From Panorpa germanica (taxonomy: Eukaryota; Arthropoda; Insecta; Mecoptera; Panorpidae): 64,000 bases of DNA. Positions 1-11,217 of this stretch are shown here, piece by piece. The stretch is from contig OY783209.1 of the NCBI GenBank assembly GCA_963678705.1, positions 3,348,001 to 3,412,000 on the forward strand. Reading direction: 5' to 3'. The notes below the pieces were generated by a model. It made no database searches. It had not been told where the DNA came from and saw nothing but the letters and a program-made list of their open reading frames with translations. The position numbers were made by a program, and so were the translations under genes. Within the stretch, counting starts at the first letter, position 1, and every line of letters starts with the position of its first letter.

Positions 1-16
1 TTGCAATCAAGAACAC

Positions 17-404
17 TCGAGAGACAAAACAATAAAACACGTTCAAAAACTGTTTTTCTGAACAAAAACACCAATGTTTTGTAAAACTGAACAGTTCTTA
101 AAACATTTTTGTCTTTAGAAACTATTTTAGTAAACAAAACACATTCCGTTGTTTTTTAGTCTGCTTGGTTTTGTTTTTTGTGAACATTTGTGCTTGTCAG
201 TTGTTGTTTATCATTTGGCCAGCAACTTGTTCCAAGAGCAGTTATAAATAAGTGCAGAATACAGTGGACAAAAATGTATCGCCAACACAATAATTTTTAG
301 GACAGTAAATTTTTATGGGACACACAGAAAAACACTAAAAACAGAACTGTTTTAAAACAAAATGAAACATGTTTTTGTATTGTTTTTTGAAAACAAAACT
401 GTCT
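17..404. repeat. Non-autonomous DNA element (family K), copy 1
   Basis: This stretch matches 50084-50517 along most of its length, for example CTGAACAAAAACACCAATGT, AGTTCTTAAAACATTT and GTCTGCTTGGTTT. The ends are diverged versions of the clean inverted repeats seen in the other copy (GAGAGAC near the left edge, GTCTCTTTGGT at 394-404). It is rich in ACAAAAC/GTTTTGT and carries no ORF. Confidence 0.7.
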
Positions 405-1084
405 CTTTGGTATAAAGGGCCTATGTTTCCAGTTACGTCACTGTTCATTAAACAAATACTTCTATTAATTATTCAAAGATTTCTGATTTACCGGAAGTCC
501 AGGTTCTGTAACTAAACATCATACGTGTAAAAAATTAATGAATTAGTAAACTTAGTTAATAAAACATTCAACTGCTGCCAACATTAAGTAACCTAAACGT
601 AACACATTACGCACTTCCGGTTGAAATATTTACGTCTCACAAAACTTCGAACAACATTAGGTACATATTTGTTGACGTGCCGATCAAGAATTAATTTAAT
701 TAAACGCTAATAGTAAGGTTTCCATTTGTTGCGTAACAAAATACTGATGAAAAATATATAATTTAGGGCAGCTTATTGCGTAAACGTGGTTTGAGGTTGA
801 ATATGCGCATTTGTAGCTATGGGGTGGGGGTTGAAGTAGTCATAAAAAAACATAAGCATTTTCGTAGCAATAAACATTGCTATTATCCTTCCGTTGTTCG
901 TTACGCGCGAATAAATATTGATTAACTGTCAAAAATTTTATGGAAAATGTTTCGCTTGTGATGTAAATAAAATACATAACCTATAAATTTTGATATTTGT
1001 TTTTGATAAAGAACTTTAATAATAGGTTCATAAATGTTCTTATATGTTTCATTCCATGTTCCATGTTGTTGGGAGGTTGATTTA
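405..1084. other. Non-coding, nothing identified
   Basis: A+T-rich sequence with no ORF above background, no RNA gene and no repeat matched within the window. Confidence 0.6.
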
Positions 1085-1270
1085 AACCCTATGTCCACAC
1101 ATGCGTGTTTGTCTATTCGTGCTCTTTGCCGATTATCAAATTCCTATGCTTAGATATGTGCTTTTTACCGCTACTAGAGCAAAAACGTTCGTGTTCGTGT
1201 ACGAATACATGAACCACGCATACTCATACTCCTAATATTGATCATTCATACTCGAACACGAATATCTGGG
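1085..1270. repeat. Dispersed repeat (family I), copy 1
   Basis: The core near 1120-1200 (CGTGCTCTTTGCCGATT and TTTTTACCGCTACTAGAGC) matches 5680-5755. The right part contains several short inverted pieces built from CGAA/TTCG (TTCGTGTTCGTGTACGAATA). No ORF. Confidence 0.5.
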
Positions 1271-1280
1271 TATAAAACCG

Positions 1281-1620
1281 CTACCAAACGATGCTACGAA
1301 CACCTTCCGACGTTGGCCGCATCGTTCGGGCTCTTGTTGGTCTTTTGAGCCGCGTTAAAAGGGATTTTTCTACCCCCACCACACACTTGATCCACATGTC
1401 ATGCATTGCTCCACGAATCGTCCAACAAAGGAAGGTTTTATACTTGTAGGTTTCTTTATTTACTTGAAAGTTTTTGTTAAACAGTATCAGTGTGATAAAA
1501 TATTCGGACCACCGTGTAGTAGGAAACATATGTTTCCTACTACACGATGACATATGTCATGTCAATCTTCCAATATTTGATACACACGTTGGAGGCAAGC
1601 ATTTGAATTAAACATTCACT
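1281..1620 (-). repeat. Dispersed repeat (family L), copy 1, minus orientation
   Basis: On the minus strand this matches 46270-46620 on the plus strand. Both contain TTTCCTACTACACGGTGG, AACAAAAACTTTCAAGT, AAACCTTCCTTTGTTGGACG and CATGACATGTGGAT. Short frames stay open and similar in both copies, but no full-length protein or known domain is recognisable. Copy 1 has an extra palindromic duplication at 1514-1545. It is most likely a degraded transposon. Confidence 0.6.
1514..1560. repeat. Two adjacent perfect palindromes (32 bp and 14 bp)
   Basis: 1514-1545 is a perfect palindrome with half-site GTGTAGTAGGAAACAT and no spacer. One base later, 1547-1560 is a second perfect palindrome, ATGACATATGTCAT. 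The first sits where the related copy at 46353 has only a single half (TTTCCTACTACACGG), so it looks like an inverted duplication of that half. Confidence 0.85.
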
Positions 1621-2075
1621 GCATTGATTGGTACCAAATTGTTGAATAAGCCAAACCCTAATCAAATTTTTTTAAATTTTGTTATATTTTAGTTTTAAAA
1701 ATTATTATCAGAGAACTATTAACTATTACTCTAATGACAGACGTTTTTCTTTTTGATAGTTAGCATTCCAATCCAAGAATTTATAATTCATAATTTTTTT
1801 TAGTATGTAAAAGCAAACATTAAACATAATTCTGTTTTTAATACATGAAGTAATCGTTAAATTTGAAATAAATCTCAGAAGTAATTAAATCATACAAAAA
1901 CATGTTTGTCTTCAACGTCGTCGTTAACGAGCTTTCAAAAGAAAATGACGTCATTAAGATGCGTTCTACTTCGAAATAAACAGTGACTTACTGTGTTTGC
2001 ACTTGTTTTATACACAATTACAGACATACAGATCTATAATTACGTATAGTATATGTATTACTTTGTGTTCATCAT

Positions 2076-2605
2076 CAGAGGCGGCCTTAGGGAGTGGCAA
2101 GCAGGGCAACCGCCCGGGGCCTCGGATTCTCGCGCAACAACCCAAGTTGAAAAATGAATTACTATATATCTATTTGAATCTCGTGCCTCCGTCTTTAGAA
2201 ATCCCACTAGAATCACTGCATCTTCTTTTAAGGTATTCATGCACCTTAGTTTATCATCTTTAATATTTATCATCTTTGTGCTTGTTAACTTTTATAAAAC
2301 TTCGCAAAGATCTGCTGCCCGGCATCGCAATGGCTAAGACCGCCCCTACTTACAATGTATATTGCAGGTATGCCCTCTATATTTTCTTTTTGTTCAAGGG
2401 TCATTAGGGCCGCAAAAAATATACATATATACAATTAACATTGAAAATATTATTTTTTTCGCGGCGAAAATATTATATTTTTATTATGCTTGGAATTTGG
2501 TTTATTAGTTTATTAGTTACACGGCTGAAAAAATTATACTTTTTTTTTCTTGTGCCTTGCAAAGGTCTGCTGGCCGGGGCTTCGCAAAAGCTAAGGCCGC
2601 CCCTG
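2076..2605. mobile_element. hAT-type non-autonomous element with 8-bp target-site duplication
   Basis: The left end is CAGAGGCGGCCTTAG (2076-2090) and the right end CTAAGGCCGCCCCTG (2591-2605): 15-bp TIRs with one mismatch. The flanks are identical 8-mers TTCATCAT at 2068-2075 and 2606-2613, the TSD length of hAT elements. An internal near-copy of the right end (CTAAGACCGCCCCT, near 2335) suggests nesting or partial internal duplication. It contains no transposase. Confidence 0.88.
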
Positions 2606-2613
2606 TTCATCAT

Positions 2614-4140
2614 TCACCAATGAAAGGAATTGATTGCACTCACATTAGAGGAGCAGCAGAAGTGGGATATTGTGGGAGTAGTGGCACATACAATGAATGT
2701 CATTCAGTAATCACACTTGACAGTTGACAGATCCTTTGAATAGTTCACGAACTATTATTCAAAAATATCGTGCACTGTCGCATATTGTAATTATGATATG
2801 TATATTATATATATATGCTCGTATATTTATAAGTACACAATGTATTTGATTGGATCTTGAATCAAAATTCTACAACTTTAAGTCCGAAGGTTAGCGAATA
2901 ATAGCGGAGATAATTTGGTGATTCGTTTCATTCATGGCCGCCATGTTTTTGATGTCATTTGTTGAACGATTTTAATACGTTAGATAGTTGTTGTTATAGA
3001 TACAATTTCTGTGCGTATTTCGCCTGTTGTAGAACAGAGATGGCGATAGACTGAATGGGTAGAGTGTAGACACAAACATCACGTTAACCAACACTACAAC
3101 TTTAGATTTCGAATTGATAATAACAAATTTAATGAAAGATACAAGAGGATTTGGAACAGAGAGAAATAGGGGAATACATTCGAGAAAAAGAGACAAGGAA
3201 CATCGCAAGGTATGCGAGAAAGAGATAGAAACGCTGGAGTACATTAAATATTCGTGTGAGAAAAGAGGAAAAAGTGAAAAGAAGATTGTGCAGTTATTAA
3301 AGGTAGGCAGTGAAGGGAAGAGGTAGAGTAGAAACAGGAGGAAGAGTAGAACAAGTTTTTTGAAGGAGTGAGAATGGGTAGATAGTATGTCATTAAGCAC
3401 AATAATATATAATTTAATGATGTAGGCGAAAGAATATAGTGCCTAATGGCAAAAACATTAGATTTCATTTATTATGCTGCTTGTTCTAGCGCAGTTACAA
3501 GTTGAATTCTCAGTTTGCAGAATGTAAGATATTTATCCAAACATTATAGCATTGGTCTAGCAGTTACAGATTATACCTTCTGCAAGTTCTCCTGCAAGTG
3601 ATGGTGATATCATGTGTAAATCTTGTTTGTTAAATAATTTTCTAAATAAATGCAATGCATTAAGAAACCAGTTTTAAAAGATACTAGGTGAGTAATCTCT
3701 AAAAGCAGCTGGGAACAGCTTGCAGTTAGTTATCTGCGAGGATGTTGTTGTTACTGAAGAAGATGACATGAGGAGCAACACCATTAAGCAATAGCGATGA
3801 AGGAAGGATATACTGCATATTGACGCATACCTAAAAGAGACGAGAAATACTGAATTAATATTAAAACAAAATATATTTACTGAACACAATATTATATAAT
3901 TTTTAAAATGTCTAAAAGAAATTGAGTACAAAATAAAACGTAATTTTTTCAAGTTAAGATTAGAGACCTATAAAGAATCATCTATAACTTACCATACGTA
4001 ATACAATTTTCATGATTATTTTTATAACCACTTCCTCCCCCCTACCCATTCACTATTGTCACGTTTTGTTACACAAGAACTTTTTTAGTCTTATTTTGCT
4101 TCTTAGTGTTGTTTATTTTATTTTTTAAGTCGAATTTTGG
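2614..4140. other. Non-coding flank with a purine-rich tract
   Basis: Strongly purine-biased on the plus strand at about 3120-3370 (GAGAAAGAG, GAAAAAG and similar runs), which keeps long frames open on both strands by composition alone. No domain or splice structure supports a gene. Otherwise featureless. Confidence 0.5.
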
Positions 4141-4144
4141 ACGT

Positions 4145-4480
4145 AACGATATTTAGATTAGATGTGACGTCACGAAATTTACGCCAACATCCATTCCTTG
4201 TAACGTCTGTCCACTTCGGGAATTTCCTCTTTGCATCACAGTAAACAATTTGGTGAAGTGTCTTAATTTGTGACATTTCTATCACTATTGCACTTAATTA
4301 TAGTTCGCATCAACTGTATCTTCATTTGAAGTGGTTTCGATATTTGTAGCCGATCAAATAGAGATTTCATATGAACGACTGTGAGAAACTGGACTGTAAA
4401 TGAACTCTTTCATGACAAAAACATAATACACATCTTCAAAATGATGGGAAAGTACTTCCAAAATGTTTACTCTGGTAATA
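4145..4480 (+). repeat. Dispersed repeat (family B), copy 1
   Basis: This matches the reverse complement of 12060-12290. Shared blocks include GTAAACAATTTGGTGAAGTG, TTTCTATCACTATT, ATTATAGTTCGCATCAACT, TTTGTAGCCGAT and GAGAAACTG. No coding potential. Confidence 0.75.
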
Positions 4481-4697
4481 AATGATGGCTTCTAATGTAA
4501 GAAAACTTTAGGGAATTCACCACCAGAATTATAAAGGAAAGACCAAAGATCCAACATTTTTATTGATTTTGTTTGTTTTTCAGTTTCCTAAAGATTTGTA
4601 AATATTAAACTAAAAGTTGCGTGACGAATGAAGGTAAATAGGAACTCTTGGAAGTCACTGTTCAAAATACAATCTTAGAGAATTATAAAACCTTAAA

Positions 4698-5062
4698 GCC
4701 CTATTCCCACTCACTCAATTTTACTATTAATTTAAGGTTTTAACCTAAAATGTAAATTTGAGCTTATGTAATATAAAAAAATAAAACTAATTATATAAAC
4801 TATTAAATAAATATGGTAATTATTACAAAATAACAAATAACGCAAGTTCATATGTATATAATTTTTTTTTTTAATCTTTTATTTGATTACTATAACATTA
4901 CAAACTGTATACTTGCTGTTGCTTGTTATAACTTGCCAAACTTAAAGGACATTCAGTGAGAGGTATATAAAAATAATAAAGTATCTTGTGCGGGATGTGC
5001 CCATCGACACATCCTTAATTTATATTTAAGGTTAAAACTAAAAACAGTGAGTGGGAATGGGC
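4698..5062. mobile_element. Short inverted-repeat element (MITE-like)
   Basis: The ends are inverted copies: left GCCCTATTCCCACTCACT, and right AGTGAGTGGGAATGGGC, which differs by one base. Both are followed inward by TTAAGGTT/AACCTTAA-type sequence, so the inverted match runs roughly 45 bp with interruptions. Flanks TTAAA and TTGAA could be a degraded TSD. The interior is A+T-rich with no ORF. Superfamily not assigned. Confidence 0.6.
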
Positions 5063-5639
5063 TTGAAAATAGGTATAAATCAACAAAATAAGACAGTTTT
5101 AGATAAAATATCACGTGAATGCAAAATAACATCCATGTTTTGCATTTTGCAAGCAGGTAATCATACTAATAATAAATAGAAGAATTCTAGATTATCATAG
5201 AAGAATTTGTTCATATCAAAATAGAATTAAATAACAAAGTATTACGTAATCACAGTTACATTATGTACTCGTACATGGTCTATAAATAGTTGTCAATAAA
5301 ATAAAAGAAAACATTCTTAAGATATATTTAACGTATTGTTTATAATATATTTGAGCTATTCAAATACCTTAAATAGCAAGTAGATTCATTCTTTGTTTAA
5401 TAATTATAAAGTATTGTTTATTTATTAATGTACTTTGAAGATATTTTTAGAAAAGAATTTTGCTTACATGTTTACGTGTCATGATACCAATGGATAACAT
5501 TTTTAACTTTTGTTTAATATATTTAAAATATTTATTTATGTTTAAAAAATGTTTTTATTTTTTACATGCAAAAGATATGATCCTTGTAGTATTTTGAATT
5601 GTTAGTCATACAAATTTCCTGCATTTCCTGCATTTATAT

Positions 5640-5800
5640 ATACTTCATGCTGCATATGACGTCACAACGCTTAAGACCGTGCTCCTTGTCGATTGCCACA
5701 TTCGTACGCTTTTAATATGTTTTATTTACCGATACTAGAGCGAAAACATCGTCTGCGGATACACAAATATATTTTACATCCGTACACGATTTCGCATCTG
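5640..5800. repeat. Dispersed repeat (family I), copy 2, beginning with a TGACGTCA block
   Basis: It starts CTGCATATGACGTCACAACG, shared with the family J motif copies near 17540 and 47455. It continues as a match to 1108-1200 (CGTGCTCCTTGTCGATTGCC, TTACCGATACTAGAGCGAAA). Confidence 0.5.
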
Positions 5801-6954
5801 TATTTTTTTGTTTATTGGGGTATCAAAATTTTGTAACTTCAGACAAGACTGGTCGTTGTTTCTAAAACATTCCTGCTACGCACAAAATCGGTCATGTTTC
5901 TCTTGATATATCATATTAATATAACATACAAATAGCAGGTGACAACGAAATTATGGCACGAGACGAATTTTTAATCAGATTTATGAGAAGCAGGTGAATC
6001 TCTAAGCAGTCTTGTTAGTTTTCTAATCCTCGTGTAATTATTCGGAGGAACCTGGTCTGCTGGTCCACTGGTCCGGTCGCCTATCAGTCTTGCGTTGCGT
6101 GACGCGTATGAAGAATATTAAATCTATTAAAATACATCTGCCCAATTTTATTTTTGATTTAAAATTTAATAGAAGTGTTTTAAAATCAACTGTTGTACTC
6201 GTATAGTTACTATATTTTAGTCAAAAAATATTGAACTAATTATTGTATAATCAAATACAATATTGCATTACTTTTAATTAACATAATTATGTTTTTGTTG
6301 CGCATGAAACTATGAGTGTACATGATGTAAGATATAACGCAATTAATATTAATGTAATTTATATGCAATTATTTAAGCCAGATGTTATGAAGATACAAAT
6401 CCATGTCGTTAAGGTAGCAATAAATCCAAAGCAATTAAAGATGGTGGCAAATCGTCAGATAAATAAGTTTAAAATGTCCTTCAAAAACCCAAATTTCTTT
6501 TCTGAACTTATAAGGTTATGTCGAATATTCTCATTTTAAGGTTATGTTGAATCAAATTAATATATGCAACAAAATATATATAGGTGAGATAAATATACCG
6601 AAATGCATATAAATCCAGGCCCTAGTTATTATCAATGTGATAGAGATAACAATTAAAACAAAGTCCGTTTCAAGAATAAGGAAGTACCTTCTTCTGCTTT
6701 AAGTTACTCGTAAGTATGACTCCATCGATAAATTAATAATTAAAAAGACCATGAAGTAAAAACTAAGTTGTTAGAAAAGTTGAACTGATTCAAGGTTCGT
6801 TCTTCCCCTTCACCTCCACCTTCACTCCCTCGTTCACTATTAATTCAGTGCACAACACAACACTATAAAGCGCAATTCTCAGCTATAGTTTTTATTTTTA
6901 ATGTACTTAGTGTATATGCATTGTGTATTAGTAATATTTTAATTTAATTTATTT
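5801..6954. other. Non-coding, nothing identified
   Basis: A+T-rich with scattered stops in all frames; the open frame at 6312-6539 has no recognisable domain and looks compositional. Confidence 0.5.
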
Positions 6955-7170
6955 AATATCAGCCTAATTCCGATACTGAGTCCTATCAGCGATAGCTTCC
7001 TACTATGAAGGCAGTATTCGTGGTGTTGTGGTTTTATATATCCTTTATATACATATATATACACCGTGGTTTTATATATAATAAATGTACGATTATGTAT
7101 GTACATAATCAATATAACATGTTAACAATCAAACCCAGAAAATATATTTCTAATCCGCGGACCAAATTTA
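6955..7170. repeat. Dispersed repeat (family H), copy 1
   Basis: It matches 31945-32115 in the same orientation: TTCCGATACTGAGTCCTATC, CGATAGCTTCCTACTATG, then a gap, then CCAGAAAATATA and TCCGCGGACC. A TATA-rich insertion interrupts this copy at about 7030-7100. Confidence 0.6.
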
Positions 7171-7574
7171 AAGACATAGCAGTCAGCATCAAGCATCAAT
7201 GCTCTCGCCTACTGTGGCGTCTATATGTTTTATTCAATATTAATTATTGGCCTTATTTATTATGTATTGTACAACTATTTCTCAGTATATTCTCTAAGTT
7301 AACAAATTTTAACAATCTAATTCTATTCATTTCTTTCTAATAAAAACTATTTCTCGGTTATCTTCCTTCCCTCTACTCTTTTTCCTTACTTCCGCCGTTC
7401 ATAGTCTTCTTTTTCAGTTTTCTTGCAATATCTCCTCCAGACCTACTCGACTTTTCACTTTCTGCTGACCCTACTCTTTCTGTATTCTAATGGTCTATAG
7501 TACAGTGTTCTTGACTTAGTTTAACCTTAAAAAAACCTTATTTAATATAAATTACTATATTTCATAAAATCGAT

Positions 7575-7990
7575 TGTGTCCTATGTCTTAATTTCTATAA
7601 AGTGTACTATATATTGATAAAGTTGGTTACTAGAACCTGAAATGTCCAATTATTTTTTAATAGCTCCTTATATGTTTGGAGATATTAACAATTAAAAAAG
7701 TCATTTTGTCACTTTAATTATTAAAGAGATTCAACGTTATAGAACATTGCAAGACAAGTGACATCACGTCCCTAAGTTGCTTTCTCTTTTATTCAACAGA
7801 GCGTAAAAGAGATAGTATATTCAATACAGAACTCTTATTCATAGAAAAAATAAGTGACCTACCCTTAATAGTAGACATCTGTAGCGCTAAAACTACAATT
7901 CAAACTTTTAATTGCTATATCTCCGTCAACATTTAGATATTTAATAAAATAGACACACCAATACACATTTATTAACATCAATTTCAATCA
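7575..7990 (+). repeat. Dispersed repeat (family A), copy 1, with a conserved hairpin
   Basis: It matches 53962-54520 and 48196-48500 in the same orientation, and 25425-25595 inverted. Shared blocks include AAAGTTGGTTACTAGAACCT, GGAGATATTAACAATTAA, TAGCGCTAAAACTACAATTC and TATATCTCCGTCAACATTTA. An inverted repeat, TCTCTTTTA (7783-7791) with TAAAAGAGA (7804-7812), forms a 9-bp stem. No ORF. Confidence 0.8.
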
Positions 7991-8795
7991 ACAATTGTCA
8001 ACATAAAATTAAAAGTAAAACTTATTAGTAGGTGGGAATTGGACTTTATGTCTGTAAAGGCGTTCATAATACTAATAAAATAACCTTTCTTTTTTTTAAT
8101 TCTTTAATCAAAATTTATATCATGGTTTGCTGCGTTTGACCTCTGGAAGTCTCCAGCTGGAGGCTCCAGGGATTCTTGGTGGATTACGGCATTAGAATAA
8201 CATTAAACACACACACACACGTATATAGAGAATACGAACGAACATATAAAGGATGCTATAATTAATTCATCATAACAAATAACTTTTATAAATTCGTCAT
8301 GTCATTATTTTTAAAACATACGATTAAGTTAGTTTGACAGAGATGTAATATGAATGATTTAACAAAAAAAAAAATGTATGCAGACTTTAAAAATACTACG
8401 AACATTAACAAATTTATGTTTGTATTGTTCTCTTTGTTTTTTACTGTAACAATAATTTATTTTGTTAATGATCTAGAGATATATTGATAGTTTACGGTTA
8501 CGAGGCGTCATATAACGGTAAACGATAACAAATTCTTAGGCTTTACGCTGTAGCACTATGCATAATACATACATACCACTTATAGTCCAAGACAACTGTT
8601 TTAAAACGTTTTACAAGAGGACAGATTGATCCAAAGGACCAAACGTCCCCTAAACCCAATTTTAACTCCGCTATGAGTAGGAGCAAGAGGGCATTATACG
8701 TGCGCATGAGAGTGAGTGAGACATAAACCTTAATTACCTGATACCTGGAAAATGACGGCCTGGTCAAGTTAGCAGGTAGGCATACGATCATTGTA

Positions 8796-9067
8796 ACACA
8801 TGGGCTGAAAAGCCCCGGGCCTAACAAAGATATTTTTTCCCATCAAGAAGCAGTGTAAAATTAATACACGAAATTGTTTTTGATCCACTGTTTTGAAAAT
8901 AACAAAAGTAGCGTCACTCTTAGCACAATAACTCACAAACTACTGAATAGAATATCATGAAATTTTAACAGCTGTCTTTTGAAGGTTAGTATTAACTGAA
9001 AAAAAGGTGACTGCAATAAAACTATCGCCATCTATGTGTTAGGCCCGGGACTTTTCAGCCCATGTGC
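8796..9067. mobile_element. mariner/Tc1-type MITE, 272 bp, flanked by TA
   Basis: The left end ACACATGGGCTGAAAAGCCC and the inverted right end GCACATGGGCTGAAAAGTCC continue inward (CGGGCCTAAC) for about 30 bp of TIR with two mismatches. TA dinucleotides flank both ends (8794-8795 and 9068-9069), the target site of Tc1/mariner elements. The interior has no transposase, and part of it recurs at about 10720-10860. Confidence 0.85.
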
Positions 9068-9990
9068 TACATACTAACACTACTCCAACTTACACATTTT
9101 GTTCATCAGAAAATAAGTGATGTCTGCCGGCTCTGGGATGTCACTCTAGTACTGATACGTACCGACGCCAAGTCAAACTTGTGTACTATAGGGTGTATTG
9201 GAGTTGTTTTGCACTGACATCATTTATCATGAGAGCAAACTTTTACTTTAATTTTTATCAATACACTACTGTTATGAAAGAGACTATTGCATTCCTGTCC
9301 ACACTGAGACGGCTGATTGCATTTACAAGGTTCGGATAGGTTAAGCGTAGTAGCGCGTATATGTCCGGTCAAAAATCGCTGAAATACAGTTGCAGTGTGA
9401 CAAGCGTCACATTTTTTAAAAATAACAATTCCTTAAACCGGTTATCGTGTCTGAAACGTTTGACTATAATTATAGACAAAATAATTCACAATTACAGCTC
9501 TGGAAATCTATATTATTATGACATAACCTAAAATATATATGACATTTTCAAGTGGTTGTCACCAAACAAAGCGCAGGACTCATTTAACCTCACTTAAACT
9601 CAACAAATATGGAACACTACATCGACGAGTGTTCGCATATTCATTCTTTACAATATAAACAAAAACAAAATATAAACATAAGTGGTGAAACCGTTACAAG
9701 AACGTCCTTGAAAGCCCTTGAAAATATTGCCGATGTATATTGGTGAGATTGAACAAAAATATTTATAAAAAAATTTCTCGTATTATGTAACTATATGAAT
9801 ATTTAATAGGTAGATAATATACTCATTAGGCTAAGCGAAAAGAGTTTTAATGCGCAAGAGTTTTGCGTACCAAGTTGTACTATGCAGTACCAAATAAAAA
9901 GGGTTAGGAATGCTATAGAAATCACTTCCTTTGCTCAAAACCTAGGCAACGAGTTCAAGTCTTCGATTAAAAATTAGCATAATTTATCGG
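9068..9990. other. Non-coding, mostly nothing identified
   Basis: No ORF or clear repeat. Near the right edge (about 9948-9963) a GAGTTCAAGTC block looks like a tRNA-type B box and may belong to the tRNA-like element that follows. Confidence 0.4.
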
Positions 9991-10063
9991 TCAGAGGTAG
10001 TTTAGGTAGTAGAAAAACACCTGTGTACTAAACTGAAGATCTGGGATCGAGTCCAGCTTCTGA
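9991..10063 (+). repeat. tRNA-like sequence (tRNA pseudogene or SINE head)
   Basis: The 73-nt block begins TCAGAGG and ends CTTCTGA, which pair over seven positions with one G-T. It contains the B-box-like GGGATCGAGTCC with CTGG/CCAG pairing, and a GGTAGTTTAGGTAGTAGA A-box-like region. No good anticodon stem can be drawn, so it is not a working tRNA. A second B-box-like motif upstream suggests a tandem or SINE arrangement. Confidence 0.35.
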
Positions 10064-10081
10064 ACGATATTTTATTACTTA

Positions 10082-10577
10082 GGCCCTCAGCACACGACGC
10101 GACTGGTTGCAAACCTATAAATGTCACTACAACTGTGTTGTTACTAAAAGAACGAACGTGTTTAGGAGTGAGATAAAACACACGGCACGAAAGTAACTAA
10201 ACTGATTTTAAACTGGTTTTGAGCATATATTCAGCGACTAGATTTCTCGGTCGCAGGGGATTGTTGGTTTCATCAACAGAGATGTTTATGAATACTATTG
10301 AAAAATATTTAAATACATACATACAATCAAATATAACACAATAGAATCCCCTGTTTTGGTATTGTATAAATTCTATAGAGTCACGATACACGGCTCGTTT
10401 TCGTTGAAAACTTCGTTTCGCGTTTAGTTTGCAATCAGCCGACTCGTGTGCCTTTCCTCGTGTTTTATCTCACTCGCATACAAGTTCGATCTCTCACTTA
10501 CAACAGTTGTAATCACATTCGCTTCGGGTAGATTCGGGACTAAGGTTTGCAACCAGCCGCGTCGTGTGCGGACGCCC
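10082..10577. mobile_element. PIF/Harbinger-like MITE with TTA target duplication
   Basis: The left end starts GGCCCTCAGCACACGACGCG. The right end, inverted, starts GGGCGTCCGCACACGACGCG. Both continue CTGGTTGCAAACCT, with a few mismatches. TTA flanks both sides (10079-10081 and 10578-10580), the usual PIF/Harbinger target. A second, inner inverted pair (GAGTGAGATAAAACAC at 10168 and its complement near 10455) makes the element largely fold back on itself. No transposase inside. Confidence 0.82.
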
Positions 10578-10714
10578 TTATAAAATTGATAATATGACTA
10601 GTAACAAGATTTGGACCTTCATAACATAGCAATATATTGATTTCGAAGTCTTTAATATTGCAGTAAAGTAAGTTGCTTTACTATTGGACGGTGTCGCAAC
10701 CTACTGGATGGATA

Positions 10715-10860
10715 AAGAAATGCTTTAAATGACTGTAACTCGTAAACTAATTGTCGAAATGTCATGAAATTTTAACACATATCATTTGAAGGTTGACACT
10801 ATTTAAAAATCATATAGATTTGTCAATGGTGGTCGCATCTCCATATGTATACGTCATCCT
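10715..10860. repeat. Fragment of a mariner-type MITE interior
   Basis: TGTCATGAAATTTTAACA...ATTTGAAGGTT matches the interior of the element at 8796-9067 (ATCATGAAATTTTAACAG...TTTGAAGGTTAG). TIRs are not recognisable here. Confidence 0.55.
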
Positions 10861-11217
10861 ACGAACTTACTGAGTGATGTGATAATATTGGAAGTGTCCA
10901 TAGGTATCAGACTTGGCCTATATACTTGGAAGAGTTTTTCTTGAAATGTAACCAATATTAATTTCTAGGTATACACATATTCACGGCTGATTGAATATCG
11001 TCCACTAGTCCAGAGTCCATGTGATAACCGCGAATTTGTCATACCCATGATATTAAATTTCAAACTAAAAAAAAATATATTCTGTTGTATTTTATTATAG
11101 TTATATGTGTATAACGTCATAAGTAGAAAATATCCATGTAGCTAAGGCCACAGGTTACTGGAGAGAAATGATTCAATGACTAGTGACCACACGGATTGAA
11201 TTATTATTAACCCTGAC

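Noticed and set aside
2972..3400. Long overlapping open frames on both strands (142 aa minus, 70 aa plus)
   Set aside because: They come from a purine-rich tract with few stop codons; the peptides are low-complexity with no domain, start context or splice logic.
8543..8827. 94-aa minus-strand open frame
   Set aside because: Its N-terminal part is the TIR of the MITE at 8796-9067; no protein family resemblance.
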